Position numbers and translations under genes: made by a program | Shown: positions 14,001 to 26,543 of the stretch, piece by piece | Numbering within the stretch: position 1 is the stretch's first letter | Layout: each line of letters begins with the position of its first letter | Source of the DNA: Tetrahymena thermophila SB210 | Taxonomy: Eukaryota; Ciliophora; Oligohymenophorea; Hymenostomatida; Tetrahymenidae | Reading direction: 5' to 3' | Assembly (NCBI RefSeq): GCF_000189635.1 | Contig: NW_002476334.1 | Location: 124,001-188,000, forward strand | Length of the DNA: 64,000 bases | The notes under the pieces: generated by a model | What the model saw: the letters and a program-made list of their open reading frames with translations, nothing else | Told to the model about the DNA's origin: nothing | Databases searched by the model: none

Positions 14001-15744
14001 TGAGCAAGCAAGTGATCTCGATAATCAAGTCGCCTAGTTGTAATAGCTATTTGATACTCCTATCGATTTCAGGAGTACTTATTAAAGCTTTTTAAATGAC
14101 TTTTACTAACTTCTTAAAAATTTCACTAATGATGAGTCTGCTGCATAGCCACAATATTAGAACTATATATTAGATTGGATGACATAAGGCTATAATTATA
14201 GTTTCAGCTTACCTAAATTACTCTAAGAAGCTAATTTGAATGTAATTAGCTCTCTTAATTAAACTATTCCAATAGTTTAAAATGAATATGACTAGTAAAC
14301 TGCAATTCTAAATAATACTTCTTCTTAAATACTATCATAAATTGGTAGCATCTATAATACAGTAACTGCATTTTTAAGTAATACTACTTATCCTGATAAT
14401 GATCCTCTTAACAATCAAGTAAATATGAATAATAATATTAATATTTTTATAATTGTTTATTTATTAAAAAAAGACTCCACCAAATGACACTCAATTCAAC
14501 AATACAGTTTTCGGAATAACAAATGATTACTTGGCTTAATAACTTAATCAACTATCAAATTTATTACCTCAATTACATACAGTTGTTGATAACCTTACAA
14601 ATTATGGCCCACAAATTTAGTCAATAGTTAACAATATGACATCTTTCTTGTAAGGCTATAAGATTCAACTACCTTAGATCCCCTAAGCTATATTTACTCC
14701 AACATTTTAAACTGTTTTCAAAACCCTTATTTCAAATTATGTTAGTGGGTTTTCAATTGACGCAAATAGAGCTTTGAATAACTTGAACTTAAATACATCA
14801 AATATAGCTAATATACAACAATTCTATAGCAGAGTAATTTAAATTTTTAAACATAGCTTTTACTTAATTCTAAAATATTAATTTCTAATAAACTAGCTTA
14901 ATTCTTTTGTAAGTACTGATATGCAGAGTACCTTTGCCTAATCTATACTTTAGTAGTAGTCTAGCATGTCTTAACTATATTTTACAACAATAGCAAATAT
15001 ACAAAATTAGAAACCAGTTTCTACAAACAAAACTAGTTTTGGAAATCTTTAAACTATTAACAATCCTTATTAAAAAAATTTAATAAGCTAAAATTATACT
15101 TATGTCTATCCTTGTCCCTTAGGTTATAGCATAAAATTAAGTCTTTAAGTCAATTGGACAACAGGCATATAAACATTTTTAACAACTTAAGATGATATTC
15201 TCTCCTTTAAAACATAATCCAATATTAATATATAAACTATGGGAACTTTCTCAGCTTTATTTGCTATTGTAGAAATTGGAGGTTATGCTCAAGGTAATTT
15301 CCTTAATGCAACACTTAACTCTAGTATAAATGCTAATGTCACTAATGTAAAGATATTTATTTATTTTGAAAATAACAATTTAACTAATCGATTATTTATT
15401 TTAATAAATAGAATTCTGGTTAAAATAATTTAACTGCATAATATGGAGCCACTAATATTCAGATTGAATAATACATTACTATTTACATTCAAAAATATAT
15501 TACAATCTGCCAAAAGAGCTCTAAATATTATGATGATGACGATGATGACTATTATAATAACTCTTCATACAAATCATCTGTTGCCTCTACTCTATTTTCT
15601 GATGCTAATTACTTTTGTGGAAAAGTATCAAAGCAAAAATGCAAAACAACTGTACAGACAGTAGCAGTACAAATAGACTTATTAGACCCTATCAATTTTT
15701 ATGGTAAGGCTTATAATAAGACTTTAATTAACCAAAGTTATTGA
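11097..15744 (+). CDS. Giant-ectodomain type II membrane protein, tandem paralog 2
   Basis: Ten modelled exons: 11097-11265, 11324-11517, 11571-11745, 11796-12079, 12141-12753, 12819-13291, 13351-14418, 14474-14833, 14897-15346 and 15412-15744. All phases are consistent, giving 1372 aa. The cytosolic tail includes IPEQQCMTTQFNIPRQS, nearly repeated in paralog 3. One TM helix lies at about residues 73-93 after the basic stretch LTKKQK. The long ectodomain is polar and rich in Asn, Gln and Ser, with many N-x-S/T sites. Late in the protein LPQIPQAIFTPTFQT is identical in paralog 3, followed by YVYP-P-G, W-TGIQ and a short acidic run (DDDDDD flanked by tyrosines) near the C-terminus. The start was chosen because it aligns with both paralogs. 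No family or enzymatic motif is recognised. Exon 7 is almost identical to exon 7 of paralog 3, unlike the flanking exons and introns. Confidence 0.88.
13351..14418 (+). repeat. Near-identical duplicated segment, copy 1 (exon 7 of paralog 2)
   Basis: This exon matches 20159-21226 base for base with no indels. I count about 14 mismatches over the first ~710 nt (about 98% identity), including at synonymous positions. Divergence rises toward the 3' end. The adjacent introns and exon 6 are visibly more divergent, so the tract is bounded rather than simply conserved. Confidence 0.85.
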
Positions 15745-17910
15745 AACTAAAAAAGCTATAATATTCTGTTATATTACATACTATTAAAACATATTTTGTT
15801 TGTTAAATAAATTTTACTTAAAATAAACCACTTTTTTACATGATCCTTCGCTAATAATTTAATAGCAAAATTTATTAATAATTTTAAAACTTTTAAAAAA
15901 TTATTAAGTCAGATAAACTTAATAATTTTAAATTTATCTTTAAAGTTATATGTTGATTAGTTGAAGTCTTTAAATATTTTGTTAACTATTTATGAATTAG
16001 TTTAAATTTATTTTCAAAAGTCTAAAATTAATTAATAATTTTTTATAAAAAATTTTAAAAATAAAATTTAATGTAATAATTATTTTATTATGATTCTATT
16101 TCTCTCGAATAATTATTTCTTGAGTGAGAAATATACAAAAAATTCTGTTCATGGGACAGTACTGTATATAATTTTATAGGAATAGGGAATTGTGGTAATT
16201 ATTTTTCAATTTTTAGAATTTCATCATACATAAATGAAAGAAAAATATTTAACTAATTTAAACCTGAATGGAAAAGTAAAGATGTTTTATTTAATTCAAA
16301 AAACTATGAATTAATGATTTAAAAAGGAGGATTATTACTGCTATTGTAAAAAAAGAAAACATAAATCAAAAGAAGAATAAATTAATATTATTTACTAATT
16401 TTAAGAAGTTTTTAAACAAATTTCTAAAGATCAGATATTACGAAATAGTTTAATATAATAAAAGAATATCAATTAAAAATATAATTTAGATTTGTTAACT
16501 AATTAATTATATGTTATTAATTTTATGATTATGATTATAAAGATAATTAAGTTATCAAATTTTGATATAATATTTTAAGTAAATTTATTTTAAAATTGTA
16601 TATAAATTTTTATTTTTTAACATTTTGTATTTTTTATGATAAATAGATTAATTCCTATTTTTGAAAAAAATTAATTATAAAGAGATTTTTATAACCTTTT
16701 TTAAAGTTAAGAAAAATGAAGATTTTGTGATTATTAGTATTTATTAATGTATGATAATCAATTACCTAATAATCAATTAAATATCATAAATAAAAATCCA
16801 AAGTTAATAATCAAAACATAAATTGATTCAAGCATATCCAGTAGATATTTTATTACTAAAAAATGTATGTATTCTTACAATAAAATAATATTTTCTAGCC
16901 AATAAATACACATATATACATCATTAAATAATTATAAAATATATAAAAATCTTTAATCTTCATTAATGAGATCAGTAAAAATATAATAATATCATTTACT
17001 GACCTTTTTCTCAGTATATTTACTAATTAAAACAAATTCATATAATTTTTTTTACAGTCAGTCAAAACTATATTCACAGATTATCAGGTTATGAATTTCA
17101 TCAAATGATTACATAAAATTTCAAAGGAAGTTTATAATTTCTTATTACTTGATATTAAATTAATATAATAAGGCCACTTTCACAAAAATCCATAAATTTA
17201 TTTATAATTAGGTCATTTAGAAACTTTTTATATTATAAAAAACATTTTTTTGGGAAAATTAGATAAAAAGCAATCAACAAAAGAAAAAAAGTTAAATGGT
17301 AAAAGAAAATTTAATTTATTAGTTATTTACTTTATTTTTATGTTTGTCATTTAAGAAAGATTTTTATAAATTAAATATTGTAAAGTATTTTAAGAATTTT
17401 TCTATTAATTAAATTTGAAGTTACTAAGATGTTAAAAATTCATCTTAAAATCAACTAATCAAATTAATTGAAATAAAAATATGTATGTAGTTATCAATTT
17501 TTTTGATACTTTTGTTTAAAAATAGATAGATAGTTAGATAGATAGATAGATAGATAGAAATATTTTGTAGATAGTTTATTATTAATCATTTTCTTAGTTT
17601 TAATTTAATTTTTCAAAAATTAATCAAGTAAATTTTTCTAACGCAAGAGTTATTTATAAAGTCAAATTTTCTAAATTAATTAAATTTTGTGGCCTTTATT
17701 TGAATATTCTTTGAATACTTCAGCCAGTGATTTATGAAAAGATCTTAAAATAAATACCATAGAAACTGCTCATATTTAGCTGATTCAGTTTATATGATGT
17801 AGCAAATTTTCAATCAAAGAATAATTTATAAATAAATAAATAAAATAAACATTATCTCTAATCATAAAAAAAATCAAATTACTTTAGTATCTTTTCCTTG
17901 AAACTTTAGA
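15745..17910. other. Intergenic spacer between paralogs 2 and 3
   Basis: About 2.2 kb of A/T-rich DNA with no coding-like frame. It carries a GATA-type microsatellite at 17522-17558 and a small inverted repeat (TCAGTAAA at 16972-16979 with TTTACTGA at 16995-17002). It does not visibly contain the inverted-repeat elements found in the spacer between paralogs 1 and 2. Confidence 0.55.
17522..17558. repeat. Imperfect (GATA)n microsatellite
   Basis: Roughly nine ATAG/GATA units with one interruption (GTTA). This is a typical low-complexity repeat in a non-coding spacer, probably length-polymorphic. Confidence 0.9.
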
Positions 17911-20900
17911 ATGCTGTAAGATAATTGCTCAATAAAAAAGGAGACTCTAAGCACTTCTTTTGATAAAATACCAACAATCACTGAGTAATAATATATGACT
18001 ACCTAATATGAAATCCCTCGTTAATCCTAGACTGAAATAAATGCTATTTAATGTGACGAGCCTTCTAACAATTAATAATGTAATGATTGCTTTAAAAAAA
18101 AATATATATTAAAAATTTATTTTAATAATTTAGAAAACGAAGTCAAAGTGAAAACTAAATGTCTCACAAGAAATTAAATCATATTAGGTGGTATAGCTTT
18201 AGTGATCACAATATCTTTTCTATTAGCTTTTTTGATTCCTAAATCATCATCAACAGAAGATAATGTTAAAGCTAATAACATTCCTCGTATTCCTATTACT
18301 TATGCTACTTATTAATAAGATATTATGGTAAAATTAAGAAATATTTTTCCACTTTTTATTAATTTTATTTTTATCCAACAAATAAGGCTGGGTAACAAGA
18401 TAATTTAATATAAATTATTAATGTACCAAATGCTTAAAGACAATACAATTATACTATAATTAATAATAAAACAATTATTAACTCAGATGGTACAACTTCA
18501 ATAGTAAGTTTACCATCAGTCTATTCATTCAGTGTGGTTTGTGTGAGTGTTAATCAATCAGGTATTAAATAAATTTTCTTAAGAAATAATTAACTTCTAT
18601 TTATAAAATAGAATTTGATATGATTCTCTATTTTACCCAATCAAAAATAACTGCGCTTAATAATATCTCTCAGATTTTCTAAGATTACCCTATAAACCAA
18701 GGAAGCAATTAATAAAAAACCACAGTCTAAAATGCTGATTATAGTGGTTTATTATTTGATCCAACAAATTTTAATTAATTACAAAATTTAAACTCCTAAG
18801 AAATTTAAATACTAAAGTCTTTAAATATTGACTCTTAGGATTTTTTAAACAGTAATTTACCAATTGTTAGATTTTAAATATTAAAGGTAAAAAAATTTAA
18901 TCTTTTTCATAAAATTTACAGCAAAATTTTTTTTTATAATAAATTTTAGAATGGCTAAGTAGGTTCAATACAAAAACCTCTAAATATGAGATATGATTTA
19001 TAGTAAATATTATTAAATGTTTTAGAATAAATTTCACCTAATGTTTAGAAGAGCTTTTATAATACCACTTCATATTTTAAAGAAGGAAATAAGAGAATGC
19101 TAAAGGGTCCTGTAAAAAATACTTCTAATAGATTTATGAATGCTTAAAATAATCAAACAGTTTTGGATGCAGTTGTATTATCTGATTTTGATGGTAAACT
19201 TAAGAAGAATTATGATAATTCTGATGCTAACGATAACACCTATTAAACTCATTATAATTAAAATCTCCTTTTTTAAAATGGCGCTCTTTCATAATCAAAC
19301 GTTTCATCATAACTTTAGCTTTTTAGTAACTCTTAAAGCTTAAATTAAGATTTAAATGTATTTAGAAGTGCAGAAATTAATTCTTAAGGTCAAATTTAAT
19401 TTTGGTCTTAATAGGATCAGGTAGAAAGTTAATTTTTATAACAGCTAATCTAAGATTAAGAAAAAATGCTAAAATTAAATTTAACTTGGTAGTAAGCTTA
19501 TGATTTACAAAATAAAGTCTAGTAGTATGATAACAATAATGTATCTTCAAATACAGGTATAATATTAATTTTTAATACTTTCAATTAAATTTAAGCTTTA
19601 AAATAAATTTAAATATAGGACGACTTCTATAAAGTTAGTCATTGAATTAAAATATTATTGGCAAGGCTATTGACTCACCAATCTTTTAAAATTACTTTAG
19701 TTCTATTAATTTGCAATCTAATTTCTTTTCTGAGTGTGATAATGATTCTACTTTACAAAAAATTAATTGCCGTTCAGGATTTAAAGCAAAATTCTAAGAT
19801 CAAATTTATTAGCTTTAATAACAAAATCTTTCATAAATATATTCAAATGTTACTATTGATAAAAAGGTCAAATAACTCAACTATTTAAAAAATAATGTCT
19901 ATAATTTGATGGGAACTGTGACTTAAAAAGTCTCAAATCAAGTCTAGACAGCTATTGATCTTATTAACTCTCTTATCTCCAGAAGTTCAGCATTCTAAAA
20001 TAATATTATTCAAAATTTGTCTAATACAGTTAATCAAAATATTTAAATCCTAAACAATACTATGAATCAGTTTAATGCTTTCACGTATAATGTAATTAAA
20101 CTTTTTTAATCAAGAATTTCATAACTTTTATTTATTTTTTTTTTAAATAAAATAAAAGTACTCTGTAAGTGTAATTAATGCAACTTCTTCTTTCGTTAAA
20201 AAGTATAATGATAGCTTATTGTCTTAATACCCCGCCTATGTAAATCTTGTCAATATCACCTTTAACAATACAGTTATTGAGTTTGACTCTCGCATAGCAA
20301 AACTTAGATCTCTCATCAATAATATCATTTAAAATAACCTCACTATTTCAAAAAACACTTATAATGCGTTAAGAAATATCACAGACAATGAATACCTTTA
20401 TTTTAGTATAGCTTTCAATTAATCTTAATACTGGTAACCTGGCTACATCTGCAGTTTAGCATAATAGACTTTGAATGTTACTAACTTTATTTAATAAAAT
20501 TCTAATATGGATATCTATAATTAATCAGTGGCTAACTATACCCCTATATGGTCTCAAATAAGAACTAATGTAACAAATGGTACTTCCACAAAATTGTAAA
20601 TTAATCTTTATAATAACTTTGCTGCTGTGCTTGCTAGCATGTATGTTAAAAGTGGTCCAAGTGTATATTTAACTTATCCAGTCACAGTTTTCTCAAATCA
20701 AGCTTAATTTTAAAGTAGTCCATTTGCAATATTTTATACTACTAGCTCAAATTAATATGCTTAAGGAGGAATAGACGATTCTGCATTAGTAGATACAATT
20801 CGTTAATCTGAGCAAGCAAGCGATCTCGATAATCAAGTTGCCTAGTTGTAAGCGCTATTTGATACTCCTATCGATTTCAGGAGTACTTATTAAAGCTTTT

Positions 20901-22526
20901 TAAATGATTTTTATTAACTTCTTAAAACTTTCACTGATGACGAGTCTGCTGTATAGCCACAATATTAGAACTATATATTAGATTGGATGACATAAGGGTA
21001 TAATAAAAGTTTCAGCTTACCTAAATTACTCTAAGAAGCAAATTTAAATGTAATCGGTGCTCTTAATTAAACTATTCCAATAGTATAAAATGAGTATGAC
21101 TAGTAGACAGCTATTATAGGTAGCACTTCTTCTTAAATTCTATCTCAAATTAGCAGCATCTATAATACAGTGAATGCATTTTTAAGTGATACAAACTATC
21201 CTGATAATGATCCTCTAAGCAATCAAGTAAAATAAAAATTAACATTAATATATTTATAATTTAAATTAATTAATTAATAAAGACACCACAAGAAGACACT
21301 AAGTTTAATAGTACGGTTTTTGGAATTACAAACGATTACTTAGCTTAATAAATAAATTAACTTGCAAATTTACTTCCTCAATTGCACACAGTCGTTGATA
21401 ATCTAACAAACTATGGTCCATAAATTTCATTATTAATCAATGATATGAGAACTTACTTGCAAAACTATAAGATTCAACTACCTTAGATCCCCTAAGCAAT
21501 ATTTACTCCAACATTTCAAACTACATTCAAAACCCTTATTTCAAATTATGTTGCTGGGTTTTCTCTTGATGCAGATAGAGCTTTGAATAATTTGAAATTA
21601 GATACAACTGGTATAGCTAATATCCAACAATTTTATAGTAGAGTAAATAAATTAATTAATTAATATAACATAGATTTTGATTTAAAATGTAATTATTTAT
21701 AAAATAGCTGAACTAATTTATAAGCACTGATATGTAAAGTAGTTTTACTAATAATTTGATGTAGTAATAAAATTAAATGATTCATAATTATAATTTAGCT
21801 TTAACTTAAATCTAAAGCTCAAAATCTAATTTAATTACTACAGATTAACTAACTTTTGGAAATAGTAAAACTTAACTTAATAATTATGAATCTAAATTAC
21901 AAAGTATAAACTACACATATGTTTATCCAAGTCCTATTGGATTTAACTTAAAATTAAATCTTTAAGTAAACTGGACTTCTGGTATTTAGACTACCCTAAC
22001 TACTTAAGCCAATAACATTTTATTTTAAACTTAATCTAATTTAAACTTGTAGGTTTAAGGATATTTTTCTGCTTTATTCGGTATTGTAGAAGTAGGAGCT
22101 TACATAAACGGTTCATTTTTGAGCGCTTAATTTAACTCTACAATCAACACAAACATGACTGATGTAAGATTTAATTATATTTATTTAAATTATTTACTTA
22201 TTCAAATTAACAAAAAGAATACTGGAACTAATAGTCTTTTAGCTTAGTATGACTCTTCAAAAATATAAATTTAAGGTTATAGCACTCAATATATTCCTTA
22301 AATAGTTTCATCTTGTACTAATAACGCAAATATTGGAAATAATAATGGGATTAAGTCTACAGTATTATCAGCACTATACACCAATAGCTCAAATGTTGTT
22401 GGTAAAATACCTCATCAACAATGTTAAACCTAAGTATAAGCATCAATTATTTAATCGAGCATTTTCAATTAAATAAATTAAGATAGAAAACCTTAAAATT
22501 AAATTATCATTAATTAAAATTATTGA
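17911..22526 (+). CDS. Giant-ectodomain type II membrane protein, tandem paralog 3
   Basis: Ten modelled exons: 17911-18079, 18134-18327, 18387-18561, 18612-18886, 18950-19556, 19619-20091, 20159-21226, 21283-21642, 21708-22163 and 22218-22526, giving 1361 aa. Exons 1, 2, 3, 6, 7 and 8 (169, 194, 175, 473, 1068 and 360 nt) have exactly the lengths found in paralog 2, which strongly supports both models. The N-tail contains ITEQQYMTTQYEIPRQS. The TM helix is at about residues 72-91. The ectodomain repeats LPQIPQAIFTPTFQT, YVYPSPIGF, W-SGIQ and the region before the last intron. The last exon differs from paralog 2: no acidic run, fewer Cys and a Gln-rich end. Intron 1 is 54 nt with no in-frame TGA, so it could be missed; homology places it. 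The function is unknown. Confidence 0.88.
20159..21226 (+). repeat. Near-identical duplicated segment, copy 2 (exon 7 of paralog 3)
   Basis: Partner of 13351-14418. The high identity begins at or very near the exon 7 acceptor, since intron 6 differs between copies. It fades after about 20870, where mismatches become frequent but length is conserved to the exon end. Confidence 0.85.
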
Positions 22527-23042
22527 TTTTATAATATTAAATTTATATTAGAAATAATTTTAGAATATTATTTATATAGAAATAATTACCAATTAAATTG
22601 ATTATTACAGTATAATTGAATTATATTTATATTTTTTGTTTTACATATTATGAATTTTATATTAGTTTACTATTTAAAAAAATACTTATATTATTTTATA
22701 GTAAAAGTAAAAATCTTTAAAAAATACTTTTTATTTACTTTAAATACTTATAAATTAATTAAAATAAACATAAATAAAAATTTTATCAAAATCATTTTTT
22801 TTTTATAAATTAACAATATAATTTTATATACCTTATCTAAAATTTTTTGAGATAAATACATTAAATATAAGAGAGTTTGCTAACTATAATTTTTTTTAGG
22901 AACATCTATTTTGAGAAAATTTTAAATAATTTTTTTTATTTTAAGATTTTTTAACAAATAAGATGAAAATGAAATGTAATTAAAATTTTATTTTGTTTCA
23001 TTATTAAAGATTTGATTTAAGCTATTTAATTTTAATTGAAAA
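22527..23042. other. A/T-rich spacer before the tRNA cluster
   Basis: About 500 nt with no open coding-like frame and no structure noted. It probably holds the 3' UTR of paralog 3. Confidence 0.55.
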
Positions 23043-23113
23043 GCTGCGTTGGTCTAGTGGCAGGATTATTGCCTTCCAAGCAATCGGCTCGGGTTCGATT
23101 CCCGGACGCAGCA
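23043..23113 (+). tRNA. tRNA-Gly (UCC)
   Basis: A 71-nt cloverleaf. The acceptor arms GCTGCGT and ACGCAGC pair fully, with discriminator A at 23113. The anticodon stem ATTGC/GCAAT encloses loop CTTCCAA, anticodon TCC. The T-loop TTCGATT and the B-box GGTTCGATTCC are intact, as is the A-box-like TGGTCTAGTGG. There is no intron. A T6 run at 23114-23119 is the Pol III terminator. CCA is not encoded, as usual in eukaryotes. Confidence 0.97.
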
Positions 23114-23516
23114 TTTTTTAAAAATTGATATAAAAATATTTGATTTCAATTTAATATTTATTCAGTTCTTAGGTTTGTTGACTTTTATAATCATTCATTT
23201 TAAATTTTTATTTATTTTTTAAATATAAATCTCAATTTTATTATCAATTAAATAAAGGATCAACATTTCAAAATTAATAAATGTGTGGTATTATATAATC
23301 TTTAGAATAAGAATTATTAATTTGCCATTTGAAGAATATAATTAAATATTCTAATTATTTATAATAAAATTTTTTACTTTAGTTATATGATAAGATTATA
23401 TGCAAATTCAACTTATTTGATTGGCTTTTTTATAATATTTTTACACTTATATGTCTTAAGAAAAATTTAATAATTTTGTTTAAGCTTTTGTAAGAGAATA
23501 ACAAAAATATTATCAA
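23114..23516. other. Spacer between tRNA-Gly genes
   Basis: About 400 nt of A/T-rich DNA beginning with the Pol III terminator of the first tRNA. No other feature is seen. Confidence 0.55.
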
Positions 23517-23587
23517 GCAGCGTTGGTCTAATGGTAAGATAATTGCCTTCCAAGCAATAGACTCGGGTTCGATTCCCGGACGTTGCA
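23517..23587 (+). tRNA. tRNA-Gly (UCC), second copy
   Basis: A 71-nt cloverleaf with the same anticodon arm (ATTGC-CTTCCAA-GCAAT, anticodon TCC) and T-arm as the copy at 23043. The acceptor arms GCAGCGT and ACGTTGC pair with one G-T wobble, and the discriminator is A. A T5 run follows directly. Differences from the first copy sit mainly in the acceptor, D-loop and variable region. Confidence 0.95.
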
Positions 23588-23791
23588 TTTTTATTTGATA
23601 TTAAATTACTGTTTTATTTGTTATCCATTTTAATAAAAAATGAGTGGAACCTGAAAGCAGTTAAATTTAAATATTTTAAAATAAAAAACTGATCATTTAT
23701 TAACTTAATAAATTAATAATTATGGGCATAAATTTAACTTTTACTCATTTAATTAAGTGCTCATACAGAAAAAATCTATGATATTTAAATA

Positions 23792-23862
23792 GCTACATTA
23801 ATCTAGTGGTATGATAATTGCCTCCCACGCAATAAGCTCGGGTTCGATTCCCGAATGTAGCA
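23792..23862 (+). tRNA. tRNA-Gly (CCC)
   Basis: A 71-nt cloverleaf with perfectly paired acceptor arms GCTACAT/ATGTAGC and discriminator A. The anticodon stem ATTGC/GCAAT holds loop CTCCCAC, anticodon CCC, decoding GGG. The T-arm matches the two UCC copies. A T5 run lies slightly downstream at 23874-23878. It probably arose from the same ancestor as its neighbours, with an anticodon change. Confidence 0.95.
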
Positions 23863-24468
23863 TCCATTCTTAATTTTTATAGTATAATCAGTATAAAATT
23901 TAATTGTTTTTATTGAAATACAAACATCAATATATGATTCAACCTCACTAATTAAATTATTCAAAATTTTGAAATAAATACTATTTAATTTTAAATAAAA
24001 ATTAATACAAATTACAAAGTTATTTGATGCATTTTTTGTTTAAAGTTTAAAATATTTAATAATTTTAGCTCTTTTTATTTTCGAGATTGTTTTTATTTTA
24101 AATTATAAAGTAATTAGAAAACTGAAATAAAGATATTTTGCTTTCATAAATCTGTTCTGATACTATTTTCTTCAAAATTTTATTTAAAATAAATAATTTA
24201 TTCATTATATTTTTTGAAAAGTAAATTGAATTATTAATTTACTGCTTCTATTTTTTACGCATACAATTTTCTTAAATCAACCTTATTTATGAATTAATAA
24301 AATTCAGATAGAAATAATTTAATTTTAATCTTATAAAAATATGTTTTTATTAATATTTATTAAAAGAATGAGTTAGAATTGAAAAACATTATAGAATTTA
24401 TTTAAGTAAGCAATAATGGTTTATTTTTTTATATTATATAGAACAGCTTTATTAAGAAATTTATTTGG
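23863..24468. other. Spacer between tRNA cluster and ABCG gene
   Basis: About 600 nt of A/T-rich DNA with the 3' flank of the minus-strand ABC gene on its right. Nothing else is recognised. Confidence 0.55.
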
Positions 24469-26477
24469 TCATTATAGTTTTTTTTTGAAAATTGATAATA
24501 GGAAAAAGGCAATCATTGAGACAATAATCATATATACAATTAAAAGTCCCAAAGCTTCTCCTTTACTAAACTCAAAATTGTATGATTTAATAGGATTTGG
24601 AATGAAGTAAGTGACTTCAAACTCATTTATACAAAGTGCCTAAAATGCATATTTGAATGGAGAAAGGTATTCTACCCAACCAATCCAGCTAGCATAATCG
24701 GAACGATTTTTATAAAAACCTGAGAATAACATAAAAGGGATAACAATCATAGGCATCATTGACATAGATGTATTAGCATCTTTGAAAAGAGTACCAACAA
24801 AATATCCAACACTAACACCAGTTATACTCATTATGATCATTGTGATAAGATAAAAGAAGAAAGCTCCAGTTTCAAGTCTAAGACCTGTCATAAAGTAGGC
24901 AATTAATGTATCAAGAATAGGCAGAGGTAAATTACTTAAAATATCAACTAAAAATTTTCCAGTAAAATAGGCAAATTATCCATACAACTTAGCGTTTTCT
25001 TCTCTTAAAAAAGTAGCTTTATCAACAGGGAAAGTTAAAACACAAGGATTGACAGACTCCATGAAAACAGAAACAGAAAGGAAATATATTAATCCTGCTC
25101 TATTTTAAACATCAACAATATTGGTAGGATCATTTTTTCCATCTGGTAATTAGAACCAAATAAGTCCAATGTATGTAGCCATGATTATACTTTAAATAGT
25201 TCTAGATTTGACTAAAATTGGATTACGGAAATTGATCTTTAAGCATCTCTTAATAATTAGGGGAATTTACTAGAATATATTAAGAACTTGTTATCTTTTT
25301 TCAAGATCTGATACATTTGATTATTCTATTTCTTAATGAACTAAACCTTGAAGCTACTGTTAATAGTTTTCAAGATATGTAGGGAAATTTTAAACATTAG
25401 TAGAACTTTCGGAGTGCATTATTGATAAAAAGTAATCTATTTTAAAATTAAATTTAATGATGAGATAAATTCTAAATTTTATATTTAATTATTTATTTTT
25501 CTAATTTAAGAGCTAAGAAATAAAAAAATGTGTTTTATTACCTCCTGGATTTGAATTGTGTGGACAAACAAATGAATTTTTACTAAAATAGTTCAAAATT
25601 TATTCCCTTCCTGGTCCTTAGTAAATGATCTATCCATGAATCATTAAGATGATTCTATCAAACATTTACCAAATATCAGTGGAAGGTTAGTGAATAGTGA
25701 ATATAACTGTCTTTCTAGTATTATGAGCATATTCTCTTAATTCGTTTATGAGAATGTAGGCAGTAAAACTATTAATGTTTCAATTATTAAATTTAGTTGG
25801 TTTATAAATAAAGTTAGAAAATTAATTATTTTGAAGAAAAGAATAAAATCTTTACCTATCTAACCCAGAAGTTGGTTCATCAAGGAATATAACTTATGGA
25901 TTACTTACTAATTCGAATCCAATAGAAGTTCTCTTTCTTTCTCCTCCAGATACACCTTTTATGAAGTTACCACCAATAAGTGTATTTTGGCATCTTTCTA
26001 ATTTTAAAGTTTTAATAACTTCGTCAACTTTTTTTTCTTTTTCTTCTTTTGAGCCTTTGATTTTAAAATCAGCGGCAAAAGAAATGCATTCTCTGACAGT
26101 AAGAGTTTCAGGAAGGATGTCATCTTGCATGACATATGATGCAAAATTAGGAAAAGATTTACTTGTATACTTTTTTTGATTTGCAAGGATGCTTCCTTCT
26201 AGTCTGTGATTTTAATCTACTTGCAATCTCTGACACAAACCATTTAAGAGAGAAGTTTTACCAGCACCCGAAGAGCCTTTAATAATTTAAAAATTTGTTT
26301 GATAGTAAGCAAATTATAATAATTTTTTTTTATACCTAAAATGGCTGTGATTTCACCACTTTTACAAATTCCTTCAATATTGTTAAGGATGACTTTGTCG
26401 CCATTTTTAGTAGCAACAGTGTATTTTAAATCCTTAAATGTGATATCTATGGGCAAATATTTAGGTTGTTTATTCAT
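24469..26477 (-). CDS. ABCG-type half-transporter (White/ABCG family)
   Basis: The modelled exons on the minus strand are 26477-26336, 26276-25856, 25768-25542 and 25436-24469, giving 585 aa, usual for an ABCG half-transporter. The ATP-binding domain comes first. Walker A is GSSGAGKT (48-55), then MQDDILPETLTVRE (Q-loop region), signature VSGGERKRTSIG, Walker B VIFLDEPTSGLDS with the D-loop, and the H-loop in IHQPS. The membrane domain follows, with about six hydrophobic segments, including an NPCVLTFPVDKATFLREE stretch typical of the family. This order, ATPase before membrane domain, defines ABCG. Such proteins dimerise to export lipids or small molecules across the plasma or organelle membrane; the substrate is unknown. 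The first intron falls inside the Walker A codons. All catalytic motifs are intact. It is divergently oriented from the cysteine-rich gene at 27856. Confidence 0.95.
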
Positions 26478-26543
26478 TTTTAAGATATGAAACTAATTAG
26501 TATGATTTATAAATTTTTAATTTAGTTATTTGTTTATAAATTA

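Noticed and set aside
24416-24610. Plus-strand 64-codon frame at the 3' end of the ABCG gene
   Set aside because: Antisense to the last ABCG transmembrane helix; hydrophobicity is a mirror of the real coding strand.
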